57,762 bases of DNA from an uncultured Elusimicrobia bacterium (GCA_903917735.1 CAIXBR010000129.1:1-57762), one strand, 5' to 3'; shown: positions 38,288 to 46,153, counted from the stretch's first letter. Notes: generated from the sequence alone by a model not told the origin. Program-made: numbers and translations.

Positions 38288-39070
38288 TTACTTCTTGGCG
38301 GCCGGTTTCTTGGCCGCGGCTTTGCCCGCGTCCGACTTAATCTTGTTCTTGGAGACCTTGTTGGCCTTCGGGTTGGGGACCTTCTTGTTGGTGAGGGTTA
38401 TATAGACCATGCTGCCGTTGGCGCCGGGGATGCCGCTGTTAACCAGTATCAGGTTCTCTTCCGGTATCACCTTCACGATCTTCACTTTCTGCACGGAGAC
38501 GGTGTCAACGCCCATGTGGCCGGCCATGCGCTGGCCGGGGAGCACGCGCCCGAGGGAGCGGCGGGAGCCCAGCGAACCAGGCGCCCTTTCTCTGTCGGAG
38601 GCGCCGTGAGAGGCGGGACCGCCATGGAAGCCGTGGCGCTTCATGCCGCCGGCAAAACCTTTACCCTTGCTGATGCCCTGCAGGTCTACGTATTCGCCTT
38701 CGGCGAAGCGCTCGACGCCGGCCGTCTGGCCGGGAAGCGCGCCGGCCAGGTCGGCCACGCGGAATTCCTTAAGGTGCTTTATCGGCTGCACGGAGAGTTT
38801 CTTGGCCAGGCCTTTCTCGGCGCTGTTGGCACGGTGCTCTACCTTGTGCCCGAAGCCGAGGCAGACGGCCTGGTAGCCGTCATGCTCCTTGGTGCGGGTG
38901 TAGGCCACGCGGCACGGGCCGGCTTTCACGACGGTTACGGCGTGAAGGGAACCGGCGGCGTCGAAGAGCTGGGTCATGCCCATCTTCTGGCCGATGAGAA
39001 ATTTATGCGACTGCGGCAGGGCCTGTATTTCGGGCTTAGCCTCGGCATTGGTTTTATTTTCTTCTGTCAT
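38288..39070 (-). CDS. rplC: 50S ribosomal protein L3 with terminal extensions
   Basis: This 260-aa protein has the L3 core FLIGQKMGMTQLFD from about residue 24, GKGFAGGMKRHGFHGGPASHG, and MAGHMGVDTV near 180. It adds an N-terminal tail of about 22 residues (Asn/Glu/Lys-rich) and a C-terminal Lys/Ala tail of about 30. It is the first gene of the ribosomal block in this window because rpsJ has been separated from it. Confidence 0.96.
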   Translation of the reverse strand: MTEENKTNAEAKPEIQALPQSHKFLIGQKMGMTQLFDAAGSLHAVTVVKAGPCRVAYTRTKEHDGYQAVCLGFGHKVEHRANSAEKGLAKKLSVQPIKHLKEFRVADLAGALPGQTAGVERFAEGEYVDLQGISKGKGFAGGMKRHGFHGGPASHGASDRERAPGSLGSRRSLGRVLPGQRMAGHMGVDTVSVQKVKIVKVIPEENLILVNSGIPGANGSMVYITLTNKKVPNPKANKVSKNKIKSDAGKAAAKKPAAKK

Positions 39071-39342
39071 GTCATCCGCTCCTTGAGCTTCCGTTACGAC
39101 GGAAACGCCCGGTTTTAATGCCGGGCTTTCCGCGGTCTAAACAACAAACGAACGAACCGCGCCGGAACTTTACTGCTTCCGGTTGTGCAAGAACAATATT
39201 ATTAGTTTCTATGATTAAGCCCGCAGGTGGAGGGAATCAAGGCCGCTCCATCTATAGGGCCGCTGCCCGTATTCCGTAGAACGCGACAGCGTGATAAAAA
39301 CTGCGTTTTCAAAGAAACCGCGGCGTTGCCGCAGTCGACTAC
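39071..39342 (-). promoter_or_regulatory. Long 5' leader of the rplC operon
   Basis: From the predicted start near 39342 to the rplC ATG lie about 270 non-coding bases. On the minus strand it holds a GC hairpin near the 5' end (CTGCGGCAACGCCGCGG, around 39317-39333) and a second (GCCCGGC / ACCGGGC, around 39107-39125), followed by the GGAGCGG Shine-Dalgarno about 6 bases before the ATG. No intact S10-type leader can be recognised by eye, but the length fits a regulatory leader. Confidence 0.5.
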
Positions 39343-39349
39343 AGGATTA

Positions 39350-39378
39350 ATTATAACAAAACGTCCGTATTATGTAAA
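39350..39378 (-). promoter_or_regulatory. Near-consensus sigma-70 promoter driving rplC
   Basis: Minus-strand -35 TTTACA (39373-39378), a 17-base spacer and -10 TATAAT (39350-39355). It is the best promoter match in the window and lies just beyond the stop of the VOC-protein gene. It would supply transcription to the ribosomal block cut off from rpsJ. Confidence 0.85.
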
Positions 39379-39385
39379 GCGTTAT

Positions 39386-39763
39386 TTAAAACCTGGCCGC
39401 GAAGGCCAGCACATGTCCGTCCGGGTCCAGGCTGTAGGCCGCTTTATCCCCCCAATCTCTGGGCGCCAGCGGACTTAGTTCTTTGGCCCCGGCCGCCAGG
39501 GCGCGGGCGTGGAAAGCGGCCGGGTCGGTAACGGTCAGGTAAACCTCGGCCCTGGGTATGCCGTTGCCGGTTTCCGGGTCCGGCATGGCCGGCAGCAACC
39601 TTTTTATGCCTTTTTCCGGCATCAGCCCCAATATACAGCCCTGGGCAAGCTCGAATTCCGTCATGCCCGGCACATCCAGCCGAGGGACGGTTCCCAGCAC
39701 TAAAGAGTAAAATTCCCGGCTCCTAGCCTGGTCTTTTACATATAAGATGAGATTTATTTTCAT
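39386..39763 (-). CDS. VOC (glyoxalase/bleomycin resistance) family protein
   Basis: This 125-aa protein has the two-module VOC pattern: INLILYVKDQARSREFYSLVLG at the start and DPDGHVLAFAARF at the end. The second half keeps a metal-type His in DPDGH. VOC members include glyoxalases, dioxygenases and drug-binding proteins; the substrate is unknown. I use the start at 39763; the frame to 39823 adds 20 residues of poor quality. It is the first gene of the accessory region. Confidence 0.8.
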   Translation of the reverse strand: MKINLILYVKDQARSREFYSLVLGTVPRLDVPGMTEFELAQGCILGLMPEKGIKRLLPAMPDPETGNGIPRAEVYLTVTDPAAFHARALAAGAKELSPLAPRDWGDKAAYSLDPDGHVLAFAARF

Positions 39764-39834
39764 TAGGATATCTATATTATAGCAAATATCCGCTCTATAA
39801 ACTTTCACTCGCTCAGGCGACACCTGGGTGACAG

Positions 39835-39858
39835 AACCGCCGGGCTGCCCCGGCGGTT
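39835..39858 (-). terminator. Accessory-region terminator hairpin (39919 gene)
   Basis: Stem AACCGCCGGG / CCCGGCGGTT, followed on the minus strand by CTGTCACCC. It has the GC hairpin shared with the other terminators of this region but no T-run. Confidence 0.55.
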
Positions 39859-39918
39859 CCGCGTCCGGCTTCTGAACCGGCCGATAATCTACGAACTCAT
39901 GTTCCGCAAAGCGGCGTC

Positions 39919-40344
39919 CTACTTCTTTTTGGGAACGGCTTTAGGGGCGGTTTCCGGTTTGCCCGGCTGCTCGCCGGCGGGCTGGCCGGGATGCATCGTA
40001 AGCATTTTTTCCATATCCTCCCCTCCGCGCATACCGGTCCGTTCGTTCTGGGCACAGCTGCAGCGGCGCCCCATCCCGGAGTGATGGACAACGCCGCAGA
40101 CCACGCCAAGCAGGCCTATAACTATAAGAGCCCAGCCGACCAAGCCCCCGGCCCTTTTCACGCAATTAGTGGTTTCCTTGGCCGCATGCTGCAGCACCCA
40201 GTAGCCGAGCGCCGCCAGCACGGCGTAAAGAACAACCGCCATGTGCATGCCCACCCCGCCGCCGTGCCCCATTGCGCCGTGCATCCCCATGCCCTGCGCC
40301 GAAGCGGGGGCCGCGAAAGCCAGTATAGCTATCAATATTTTCAT
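39919..40344 (-). CDS. Exported/membrane Met-His-rich protein
   Basis: This 141-aa protein has a signal peptide cleaved near A16-Q17, then a short Met/His/Gly-rich stretch (GMGMHGAMGHGG), two hydrophobic helices (about 33-52 and 67-88), and a hydrophilic tail with two Cys (RRCSC) and Pro/Lys. The Met/His cluster recalls copper- or silver-handling membrane proteins, but there is no domain match. It is single, with its own terminator. Confidence 0.65.
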   Translation of the reverse strand: MKILIAILAFAAPASAQGMGMHGAMGHGGGVGMHMAVVLYAVLAALGYWVLQHAAKETTNCVKRAGGLVGWALIVIGLLGVVCGVVHHSGMGRRCSCAQNERTGMRGGEDMEKMLTMHPGQPAGEQPGKPETAPKAVPKKK

Positions 40345-40427
40345 ATAACCTCCATTCCCACTTTCGTTGAAATCAATCTCAAAAGCATACGATATTCATA
40401 AAGAAAAAACAAAAACCGAACGGTCCC

Positions 40428-40877
40428 TTAGGTTCCGGCCGGATAGAACCCTATCTTTTTATACAAGTCTATCGCCGGAGCGTTCTTTTCCTCTACGTCT
40501 ATCCGTACTGTTTCCAGGCCTAAAAAATGAAGATACTCCACCGCGGCCCTTATCAGGGCCTCCGCCGCCCCGCGCCTTTGCCAGCCGGAGCTTACGGCCA
40601 CAACGCTGATATACCCGAAATATTTCCTTTTGAAGCTGACAACGAACCCCGCCAATTCATTAGAGGCCGCGGCTTCGGCCAGAAAAATCCCTTCCGGGTC
40701 GAATTCATCGATATTATCCCAATCCGCCCCCCATGGCTTCTCTTTAAAGGAATCCGCGTAGATAAGAGGTATCACGTCATGATGGGCTTGCTTCGAATAC
40801 CGTATTATCCGGAATTTCCCAGAACTGCCCGGAAGCATACAGCTCTCTTTAAATTCCATCCTTAAAAAATTTTCCAT
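40428..40877 (-). CDS. GNAT-family N-acetyltransferase
   Basis: This 149-aa protein shows the GNAT acetyl-CoA site (VVAVSSGWQRRGAAEALI; Q/R-x-x-G-x-A), preceded by the beta-4 strand and followed by VRIDVEEKNAPAIDLYKKIGF, the motif B helix. It resembles RimI-like enzymes but lacks any feature that fixes a substrate. It is transcribed away from the isochorismatase gene. Confidence 0.85.
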   Translation of the reverse strand: MENFLRMEFKESCMLPGSSGKFRIIRYSKQAHHDVIPLIYADSFKEKPWGADWDNIDEFDPEGIFLAEAAASNELAGFVVSFKRKYFGYISVVAVSSGWQRRGAAEALIRAAVEYLHFLGLETVRIDVEEKNAPAIDLYKKIGFYPAGT

Positions 40878-40930
40878 TGTTTGGCCTCGGTGCCAGATAA
40901 TTCTAGCACAAAATTAGTAATATACCGGTT

Positions 40931-41512
40931 ATGACAAACACATTGATCGACAGGTCAAAAACAGCGCTGGTGGCAATAGATCTGCAGAAAGGCATAACAG
41001 GACGGCTAACAGCCCCCTATACGGCGGACCTGGTGGTAAGGAACGCGGCGTCCCTCGCCGAAGCGTTCAGGAAGAACGGCATGCCGGTTTTTCTGGTCCG
41101 CGTCACACCCTCCCCCGACCGGAAAGACGCGCTGCACCCCCCGGCCGACGCGCCGATGCCGGCGCAAACCCCGCCCCCGGATTGGGCGGAGATAGTTCCC
41201 GAAATGGGGCCGAAGCCGGGAGATTTCGTGATAACCAAGCGTCAGTGGGGCGCTTTTTACGGAACCGAACTCGACCTGGAATTCAGGAGGCGGGGCATAA
41301 CCGCCATGGTGCTGTGCGGCATCTCCACGAATATCGGCGTAGAGAGCACCGCGCGGTTCGCCTATGAATACGGCTACAGCCAGGTCTTCGCGGAAGACGC
41401 CATGGCCGCCATGTCGGCGGAAGAGCACGTGGCCACGGTCGGGAAGATCTTCCCCCGCATCGGCCAGGTAAGAAAAACCGCCGAAATACTCTCCGCCCTG
41501 GCTTCCGTCTGA
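40931..41512 (+). CDS. Isochorismatase-family cysteine hydrolase
   Basis: This 193-aa protein has the catalytic triad of the family: D17 in VAIDLQKG, K103 in VITKRQWGAF and C129 in VLCGISTNIGVEST. Family members hydrolyse amides or vinyl ethers (nicotinamidase, ureidoacrylate or isochorismate hydrolases). The loop after Cys with TNIGVESTAR is like the YcaC/biuret-type branch. It is one of only a few plus-strand genes in the accessory region. Confidence 0.88.
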   Translation: MTNTLIDRSKTALVAIDLQKGITGRLTAPYTADLVVRNAASLAEAFRKNGMPVFLVRVTPSPDRKDALHPPADAPMPAQTPPPDWAEIVPEMGPKPGDFVITKRQWGAFYGTELDLEFRRRGITAMVLCGISTNIGVESTARFAYEYGYSQVFAEDAMAAMSAEEHVATVGKIFPRIGQVRKTAEILSALASV

Positions 41513-41635
41513 ACAGCCTGGCGGGTGCGCCGCGTTACAGAAAGCGGCGCCGGGACCGAACACAGCCGCCGGGAGATCATCCTGGCGGCTGCTTAATTTG
41601 TGCGGCGCTTGCCGGCGGCAAACCTGCGGCGGGCT

Positions 41636-41782
41636 TTAAGCCCACACGCTGCAGTAATCGCCTACCCATTTCGCGCACTCGCCAGCCTGCACTTTAGTCC
41701 CCAGATTGATCTTTCCGGAATAGACCGAGAGGGACAGGAAACACAGCGCGGCAGCCAGACAGATCATCGCTAATTTTTTCAT
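41636..41782 (-). CDS. 48-aa secreted peptide
   Basis: The minus strand from the ATG at 41782 reads 48 residues: KK at 2-3, a hydrophobic signal core, likely cleavage after V-Y-S (about 22), then a mature peptide of about 26 residues with two Cys and two Trp. A good Shine-Dalgarno (AGGAG, 7 bases before ATG) and a promoter at 41843-41871 support it. The Cys pair could form a disulfide. No family is recognised. Confidence 0.65.
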   Translation of the reverse strand: MKKLAMICLAAALCFLSLSVYSGKINLGTKVQAGECAKWVGDYCSVWA

Positions 41783-41842
41783 ACTATTTCTCCTTTAAAA
41801 CCATCCTGGGTTGACTTGCGCGGTTCTTAGCCGCCTACACCC

Positions 41843-41871
41843 AATACAGAGCAATTTTTATGCCATGTAAA
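41843..41871 (-). promoter_or_regulatory. Predicted sigma-70 promoter of the 48-aa peptide gene
   Basis: -35 TTTACA (41866-41871), 17-base spacer, -10 TGTATT (41843-41848) on the minus strand. The expected start is near 41836, giving a leader of about 55 bases. Confidence 0.55.
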
Positions 41872-41907
41872 AAAAACCATATTCCTAATATAAGGAGCGC
41901 CGGGCAG

Positions 41908-41947
41908 GTTAGTGCGGAACCTGGGCTAACCCAGGTTCCGCACTAAC
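41908..41947. repeat. Perfect 18-bp palindrome
   Basis: Arms GTTAGTGCGGAACCTGGG (41908-41925) and its exact complement (41930-41947) flank a 4-base loop CTAA. On the minus strand one arm continues the class-C intron domain I sequence, and the other is its inverted copy. Confidence 0.8.
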
Positions 41948-42011
41948 GGTAGGTTCTATCAACCCCCGTAGGGGACTTTCACCCCCAAGCGTGCGCGCAT
42001 GCCGCGCGCAC
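41908..42011 (-). mobile_element. Class C group II intron, 5' fragment
   Basis: From 42011 leftward the minus strand starts GTGCGCGCGGCATGCGCGCA, then GGGGGTGAAAGTCCCC and ACGGGGGTTG, the 5' end of domain I in bacterial class C introns (GUGYGC stem, then GGGTGAAAGTCCC). The fragment is about 100 bases; no reverse transcriptase or domain V follows. Just upstream on the minus strand are the terminator hairpin 42019-42040 and TTTTCTAT, so the junction has the class C habit of inserting after a terminator stem. Confidence 0.7.
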
Positions 42012-42018
42012 ATAGAAA

Positions 42019-42040
42019 ACCGCCGGGCCTCCCCGGCGGT
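42019..42040 (-). terminator. Terminator of lepB-like gene and intron target
   Basis: Stem ACCGCCGGG (42019-42027) with CCCGGCGGT (42032-42040), followed on the minus strand by TTTTCTAT and then the intron fragment. Confidence 0.75.
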
Positions 42041-42101
42041 CCTCTATGCCGCGCTAAATAATCAAATAGTTAACAACGGCACCTATCCCCACCGCTCTGT
42101 T

Positions 42102-42809
42102 TCAAGCGTGCGGCAGCAGTAATTTCATGCTTTTTACAAGCGGTATGCCGGTATAAGTCCACAGCACCTTACCGTAAATAACTCTTTTATTCAGAAAGCC
42201 GAAATATCTGCTGTCCAGGCTGGCGGCAGGATTATCCCCCAGAACATAGTAGCCATCGGCTGGGACCGCGAGCGCTTGTCCTTGTTTGCCGAAATCACCC
42301 GCGTTCATGTAGGAGATCCCCGCTGGCAATTCCGGGATAAGCGTCAGAACCCCATTGATGTAAATACGGCCTTCCTTGATCTCTACGCTCTCCGCAGGAA
42401 GGCCGACCACCCTTTTACATTGCAGCGTCATTTTGCCTTCCTGCTTAAATTCGAAAACTATTATATCGCCCCGCTGCGGTGTTCTGGCGTCATACGCCTT
42501 TCTATCCACCATGATCCCCTCGTTCTGCTGTATGGAGGGGACCATAGAAACCGACGGCATCTTAAAAGCCCGGTAAAGCTGGCGATAATATAAAGACGTT
42601 CCAAATACTGCCGCCAGCAGCACAAGCGTGGATATTCTGCGTTTTATCGTCAAACCATCGCCTTTTATCGCTCCCGCCGAATCCTCAAGCACATAAACGG
42701 CGGCCGCGCAGAGCACCACGCCGGTTAAACCCATTACCGGGACCAGGAATCTTAAACCAAGGGCCAGGATGACACCCGCCAGCAATAACTTGCCTGTTTT
42801 TGCTGTCAT
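42102..42809 (-). CDS. lepB: Signal peptidase I
   Basis: This 235-aa S26 peptidase has N-terminal hydrophobic segments (about 5-40 and 58-76) and the catalytic Ser88 in MPSVSMVPSI and Lys132 in CKRVVGLPAE. The later box YVLGDNPAASLDSRYFGF matches family box E. It removes signal peptides from secreted proteins. It may be a second copy if the usual lepB lies elsewhere. The ATG has GGAG upstream. It is surrounded by genes for exported proteins. Confidence 0.92.
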   Translation of the reverse strand: MTAKTGKLLLAGVILALGLRFLVPVMGLTGVVLCAAAVYVLEDSAGAIKGDGLTIKRRISTLVLLAAVFGTSLYYRQLYRAFKMPSVSMVPSIQQNEGIMVDRKAYDARTPQRGDIIVFEFKQEGKMTLQCKRVVGLPAESVEIKEGRIYINGVLTLIPELPAGISYMNAGDFGKQGQALAVPADGYYVLGDNPAASLDSRYFGFLNKRVIYGKVLWTYTGIPLVKSMKLLLPHA

Positions 42810-42979
42810 AGAAATAGCTCCATCATTTGTTTCAATTCTATCAGTTCCGCGGCCGCCCCGGCCTGAACCCGGATATTCCCCTGTCGCGCCAAAAAGAACC
42901 TGCCAGGCTTTCCCGCCTAAAACCGTTGCACTAGAACCTTGAATCTAAACTGCTGCCTTTTCCCCTGGTGCCGAACGCT

Positions 42980-43450
42980 TTAGAACCCTATATTTATCCC
43001 CAGGCTGTATGGCAACAGGGCGTTCGCCCCGCCGACATTAGCGAAGCCGATTTGTACGCCTTTAAGCGTTCTCTCACAATAATTGAAAAGCCCTATCTGT
43101 ACACCGGACACATCACGCGCCCTGTTGTACAGGCCCAATTGCAGACCACGCATGCCGGCGGTAACGTTTACTGCGCCGGCCTGCATCCCATAGATACCCT
43201 CACCGACCCTGTTATATCCGCCGAGTTGCAGCCCATATACTGAGCCCGTGAAAGTAAGCCCGGATATTTGCACGCCATAGACTTGCCCGGAAACTCCGAA
43301 TATATTCAGGCTTAGCCCGGTAACATCAGCAGCAGGCGGAACTGCGACAGATGGATATACCTGCACCTGCAGCGGTGTCCAATCGCAGAACCCGCGAGCG
43401 GAAACCATAATTAACACGAACGCGCTAAAAGCCAATACCTTTAACTTCAT
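42980..43450 (-). CDS. Exported protein with YGLQ/GVQIG short repeats
   Basis: This 156-aa protein has a signal peptide to about A18. Residues 44-147 then carry repeated units in which G-(V/L/M)-Q-(I/L/A)-G alternates with N or S turns, as in VYGVQIS, VYGLQLG, IYGMQAG, MRGLQLG, VSGVQIG and LKGVQIG. The spacing is about 15-25 residues. This matches the LA_2272-type surface repeat family and suggests a small beta-solenoid on the cell surface. The repeats are imperfect, so the gene is not expanding by slippage. Confidence 0.7.
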   Translation of the reverse strand: MKLKVLAFSAFVLIMVSARGFCDWTPLQVQVYPSVAVPPAADVTGLSLNIFGVSGQVYGVQISGLTFTGSVYGLQLGGYNRVGEGIYGMQAGAVNVTAGMRGLQLGLYNRARDVSGVQIGLFNYCERTLKGVQIGFANVGGANALLPYSLGINIGF

Positions 43451-43503
43451 GATATATCCCTAATTTTAGGACCTAACCCCTTTCTCCCGCAAAGTTAGAC
43501 TAG

Positions 43504-43600
43504 TAACCAACGTCCCCCACCCAGCCCCTCTCAAAACCGCCGGCTAACCGGCGCCTTCGCTCTTCAGAAGTTAGGAAGACAGTAAACAGCGTTCCCTATC
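43504..43600 (-). repeat. REP-like repeat with hairpin (after the 43605 gene)
   Basis: The minus strand, from the stop side, reads GATAGGGAACGCTG, then CTTCCTAACTTCTGAAG, then a short stem (43538-43543 with 43548-43553), TTTTGAG, and a second degenerate core GGGGGACGTTGG near 43506-43518. It is the composite unit described in findings. Confidence 0.65.
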
Positions 43601-43604
43601 CTCC

Positions 43605-44846
43605 CTACCTATCCTTGCACCCGCCGAGCATGATCCCGAAAGCTGTCCCCGCCGGGGAAACGGCGTGCCCCTTGGCCGCCGCCACCGCGCGCTGCCACTC
43701 GTCCGCCACGCAGGCGGGCCAGACCGGGATAACGGCGGGATCGAACTTCTGGTAAGCGAAGAAGTACTGCGGGAAATAAGGCGCGATCAGCGCTATCCCC
43801 TTTTTTCTCCCGGCCGTGTTCATCAGTTCAAGGAACCGCGCGTCCAGCGGCGCCCAGAAGTTATACGTGTTCCTGCCGTAATCTTCCGTGTTGAACACGC
43901 CTTTAGGCTCGTCCGCGCCGTGTTTATAAAGCCAGGTCTCGCTTACCACCAATTCTTTTGACGGGTCTTCGGCCTTAACCCGGTCCGCCAGTTCCAGGAA
44001 CTTAGTAAAAATGTCCGACGGGCCCAGCGCCAGCGGGTAAAAGTGGATATCTATATAATCGAGCCCTTTCACTTTAGCGAAGGAGGACACATAGACTTCC
44101 GGCTCCCAGGCGCCAGCGCCGGCGCCGATCTTAGTGGCACCTTTTTCCACGGAGCCGGCCAGGCCGGCCAGCCATTGGGAATACTCTACGGCTGAAATAG
44201 AAAAACCCAGGAACCTGTCAAAAGTTACGGGCTCGGTAACAATGGACAGATAGTCCGGCTTAATGCGCGAAAGTATCAGTTCTATTTCTTTTCCGTTCAG
44301 CTTCAGGAAATCACCCTTGGGATCCGGCCGGTTCTTAAAGCCGGCTACGAACTTGCCTTCCCTGCCAGGCGCCGACGGCAGATACACGAAATGTTCCACC
44401 AGCAGCTTCATCTTCCTGGCGCGGAGCTCGTCCGCCAGCGCGCCGTAGAATTTCAGCAAAGGTTCCGGGTCTTTTACCTCCGCGGTGAGGTTAGGGAAAG
44501 ATATCATTACGGAAACCGCGCCAACGCCCAAAGCCTGGAAGCCGTCCAGCGCGGCCAGCAGGTCGTTCCAGCGCGGCGTGCCGGGCTCGGCCGGACCGAA
44601 ATAACTGGAAGCCATGTAAAGACTGGGGGCCATGACCGGACAGGTCAGCCCGGAGCCGGGCAGCGCCAGCGCTGTCTTTTCCGCGGCGGTAAGTTCGCGG
44701 TCCAGCTCGGCATACAGCGGCTTAAACCCCGCCGGTATCCCGACCACAGGGGCGGGAACTACGCCGGCGGAGCGCGGGGTCACCCCAGCACAGCCCCACG
44801 CGGCGCAAACAAGAGCGACGAGCAGAAAATTCCGCGTTGTATCCAT
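43605..44846 (-). CDS. Lipoprotein with TIM-barrel glycosidase-like fold
   Basis: This 413-aa protein has a lipobox ending W-G-C19. From about residue 75 the sequence looks like a (beta/alpha)8 glycoside hydrolase of the GH-A clan type: strands such as VGAVSVMISF and MKLLVEHF, an acid/base Glu candidate in IVTEPVTF and a nucleophile Glu candidate in VVSETWLYK. No specific family is assigned. It would act in the periplasm or at the outer membrane on a glycan. Confidence 0.6.
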   Translation of the reverse strand: MDTTRNFLLVALVCAAWGCAGVTPRSAGVVPAPVVGIPAGFKPLYAELDRELTAAEKTALALPGSGLTCPVMAPSLYMASSYFGPAEPGTPRWNDLLAALDGFQALGVGAVSVMISFPNLTAEVKDPEPLLKFYGALADELRARKMKLLVEHFVYLPSAPGREGKFVAGFKNRPDPKGDFLKLNGKEIELILSRIKPDYLSIVTEPVTFDRFLGFSISAVEYSQWLAGLAGSVEKGATKIGAGAGAWEPEVYVSSFAKVKGLDYIDIHFYPLALGPSDIFTKFLELADRVKAEDPSKELVVSETWLYKHGADEPKGVFNTEDYGRNTYNFWAPLDARFLELMNTAGRKKGIALIAPYFPQYFFAYQKFDPAVIPVWPACVADEWQRAVAAAKGHAVSPAGTAFGIMLGGCKDR

Positions 44847-44921
44847 TATTTTGTTTTACTACTTTCGCCTGTAACCCGCAAGCGCTTTATCCCCAGCGTT
44901 TCCGCCCCCTCAAAAACAAAA

Positions 44922-44984
44922 CCGCCGGGCTCCCAGCGGCTTCGTTCTTCAGAAGTTAGGAAGATAGGAAGCAGCGTCCTCTAT
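44922..44984 (-). repeat. REP-like repeat with hairpin (after the 44994 gene)
   Basis: Core ATAGAGGACGCTG (44972-44984) plus CTTCCTAACTTCTGAAG, then an imperfect GC stem 44922-44939 followed by TTTTGTTTTTGAG. Same unit and orientation as at 43587. Confidence 0.7.
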
Positions 44985-44993
44985 TCCACTCAG

Positions 44994-45554
44994 TTATTTG
45001 TCCCAGCCAAGCGGCGGGGTATCGGAAGGCTGAACCTCCTGCAGCCCCTTGACCAGCGCATTAATGTATTTGGTCCCGCGAACGTAAGCGAACCGGTAAT
45101 AGACCTTTTCCCCGGAGAGATAGAGCATCTCGTTGAAAGGAGTTTTAGGGCTTTTAAGCACTATCTTATAGGCAGTGAACTTGCCCACATGCGTCTGGGT
45201 CATTGTCGGAGCTTCCCCGTTATTCTTTGAATCGGCAAGAACGGCGGCCATGTAGGGCGCTAACGAGCGGTAACCATTCTCTTTTGCTATGTACCATTTC
45301 GGCATAACCAAAAGAGAGACCCAGCCGGCATTGGCGCAGGCGGCCTGTTTCCCATTGTCGCACACGCCTTTCGGGAGGAAGTCGACTGTCTCTACCGGGC
45401 CCTTAAAATCAGCGGCGGGCTCCAAAGCTACCGGATACGAAACGAAATAGCCGTAATGCCCCATAAATCCGTTAAGATGTTCCTTAGCAGCCGCCGCGCC
45501 GCAAAGCAATGCGGCCGCTATCCCTGCAAGACAGATCCCGGTTATTTTATTCAT
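44994..45554 (-). CDS. Exported protein, function unknown
   Basis: This 186-aa protein has a signal peptide cleaved near A22-A23. The mature part has an early GYFVSYPVAL, a Cys pair around NGKQAACANAG, and C-terminal KITAYKIVLKS-type strands with a soft alpha/beta pattern. It recalls small periplasmic PsbP- or DUF-like proteins, but no family is assigned. The stop codon abuts the repeat unit. Confidence 0.6.
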   Translation of the reverse strand: MNKITGICLAGIAAALLCGAAAAKEHLNGFMGHYGYFVSYPVALEPAADFKGPVETVDFLPKGVCDNGKQAACANAGWVSLLVMPKWYIAKENGYRSLAPYMAAVLADSKNNGEAPTMTQTHVGKFTAYKIVLKSPKTPFNEMLYLSGEKVYYRFAYVRGTKYINALVKGLQEVQPSDTPPLGWDK

Positions 45555-45576
45555 TGTTCAAATCCTTCTATCCCCC

Positions 45577-46005
45577 TCACAGTTCACGCGGAATAGGCGC
45601 AACGGCAATGTCAGGCGTGTGTGTGTCGGGGATGCCTTTTTTTAAGTCTTCCTTAGTTTTCTCGGCCAGCAGACCGTATTTTTTCTGGATCCGCTCCAGG
45701 TCCTCATCCGTGAGCTTCTCTATATCCATCATTTCGTTATGCGCGCCTTTGGTGGCGCGGATTATCTCGTCGAGTTTGAGCTGTATGGCTATGGTGTGGC
45801 GGTGCTGGCTGTTCTGAATGATAAAAAGCATGATGATGGAAATGACCGCCGCCAGAGTGCTGATAATGAGCTGCCAGGTGACATTGAAATGAAGAGGAAA
45901 GCCGGACAGGCCCCAGGCCGCAATAATAAGGAACGCCAATAAGCATGCGGCCGGCTGCGCCGCTTTATTTGAAAGCCATTTTGCGATCACAGATAAATAT
46001 TCCAT
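45577..46005 (-). CDS. Low-affinity iron permease-family membrane protein
   Basis: This 142-aa protein has two membrane helices (about 18-36 and 46-63) followed by FIIQNSQHRHTIAIQLKLDEIIRATKGAHNEMM, the conserved block of the small bacterial low-affinity iron permease family, and then a helical cytosolic tail (DIEKLTDEDLERIQKKY). The family name derives from fungal Fet4; bacterial members are uncharacterised. Confidence 0.75.
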   Translation of the reverse strand: MEYLSVIAKWLSNKAAQPAACLLAFLIIAAWGLSGFPLHFNVTWQLIISTLAAVISIIMLFIIQNSQHRHTIAIQLKLDEIIRATKGAHNEMMDIEKLTDEDLERIQKKYGLLAEKTKEDLKKGIPDTHTPDIAVAPIPREL

Positions 46006-46023
46006 ATTTTTAAATAGTGGGGC

Positions 46024-46153
46024 AGAGGACGCTGTTTACTATATGATTGTTTATCTATTGCTCCTGATTCCCGAACATAACCATTTACTAAAACAAAACC
46101 ACCGGGTTTTCCCGGCGACTTCAATAACTTAGAAACCGAGCAGCGTCCCCTGT
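46024..46153. repeat. Inverted pair of REP-like units
   Basis: Core AGAGGACGCTGTTTACTA at 46024-46041 on the plus strand faces CAGCGTCCCCT at 46141-46151. Between them is a terminator-type stem at 46102-46115 (CCGGG/CCCGG) followed on the minus strand by TTTTGTTTTAG. It lies between the genes ending at 46181 and starting at 46005. Confidence 0.7.

Noticed and set aside
41521..41590. Hairpin after the isochorismatase gene as intrinsic terminator
   Set aside because: GC stems are present (GCGCCGC/GCGGCGC) but no T-run follows on the plus strand.
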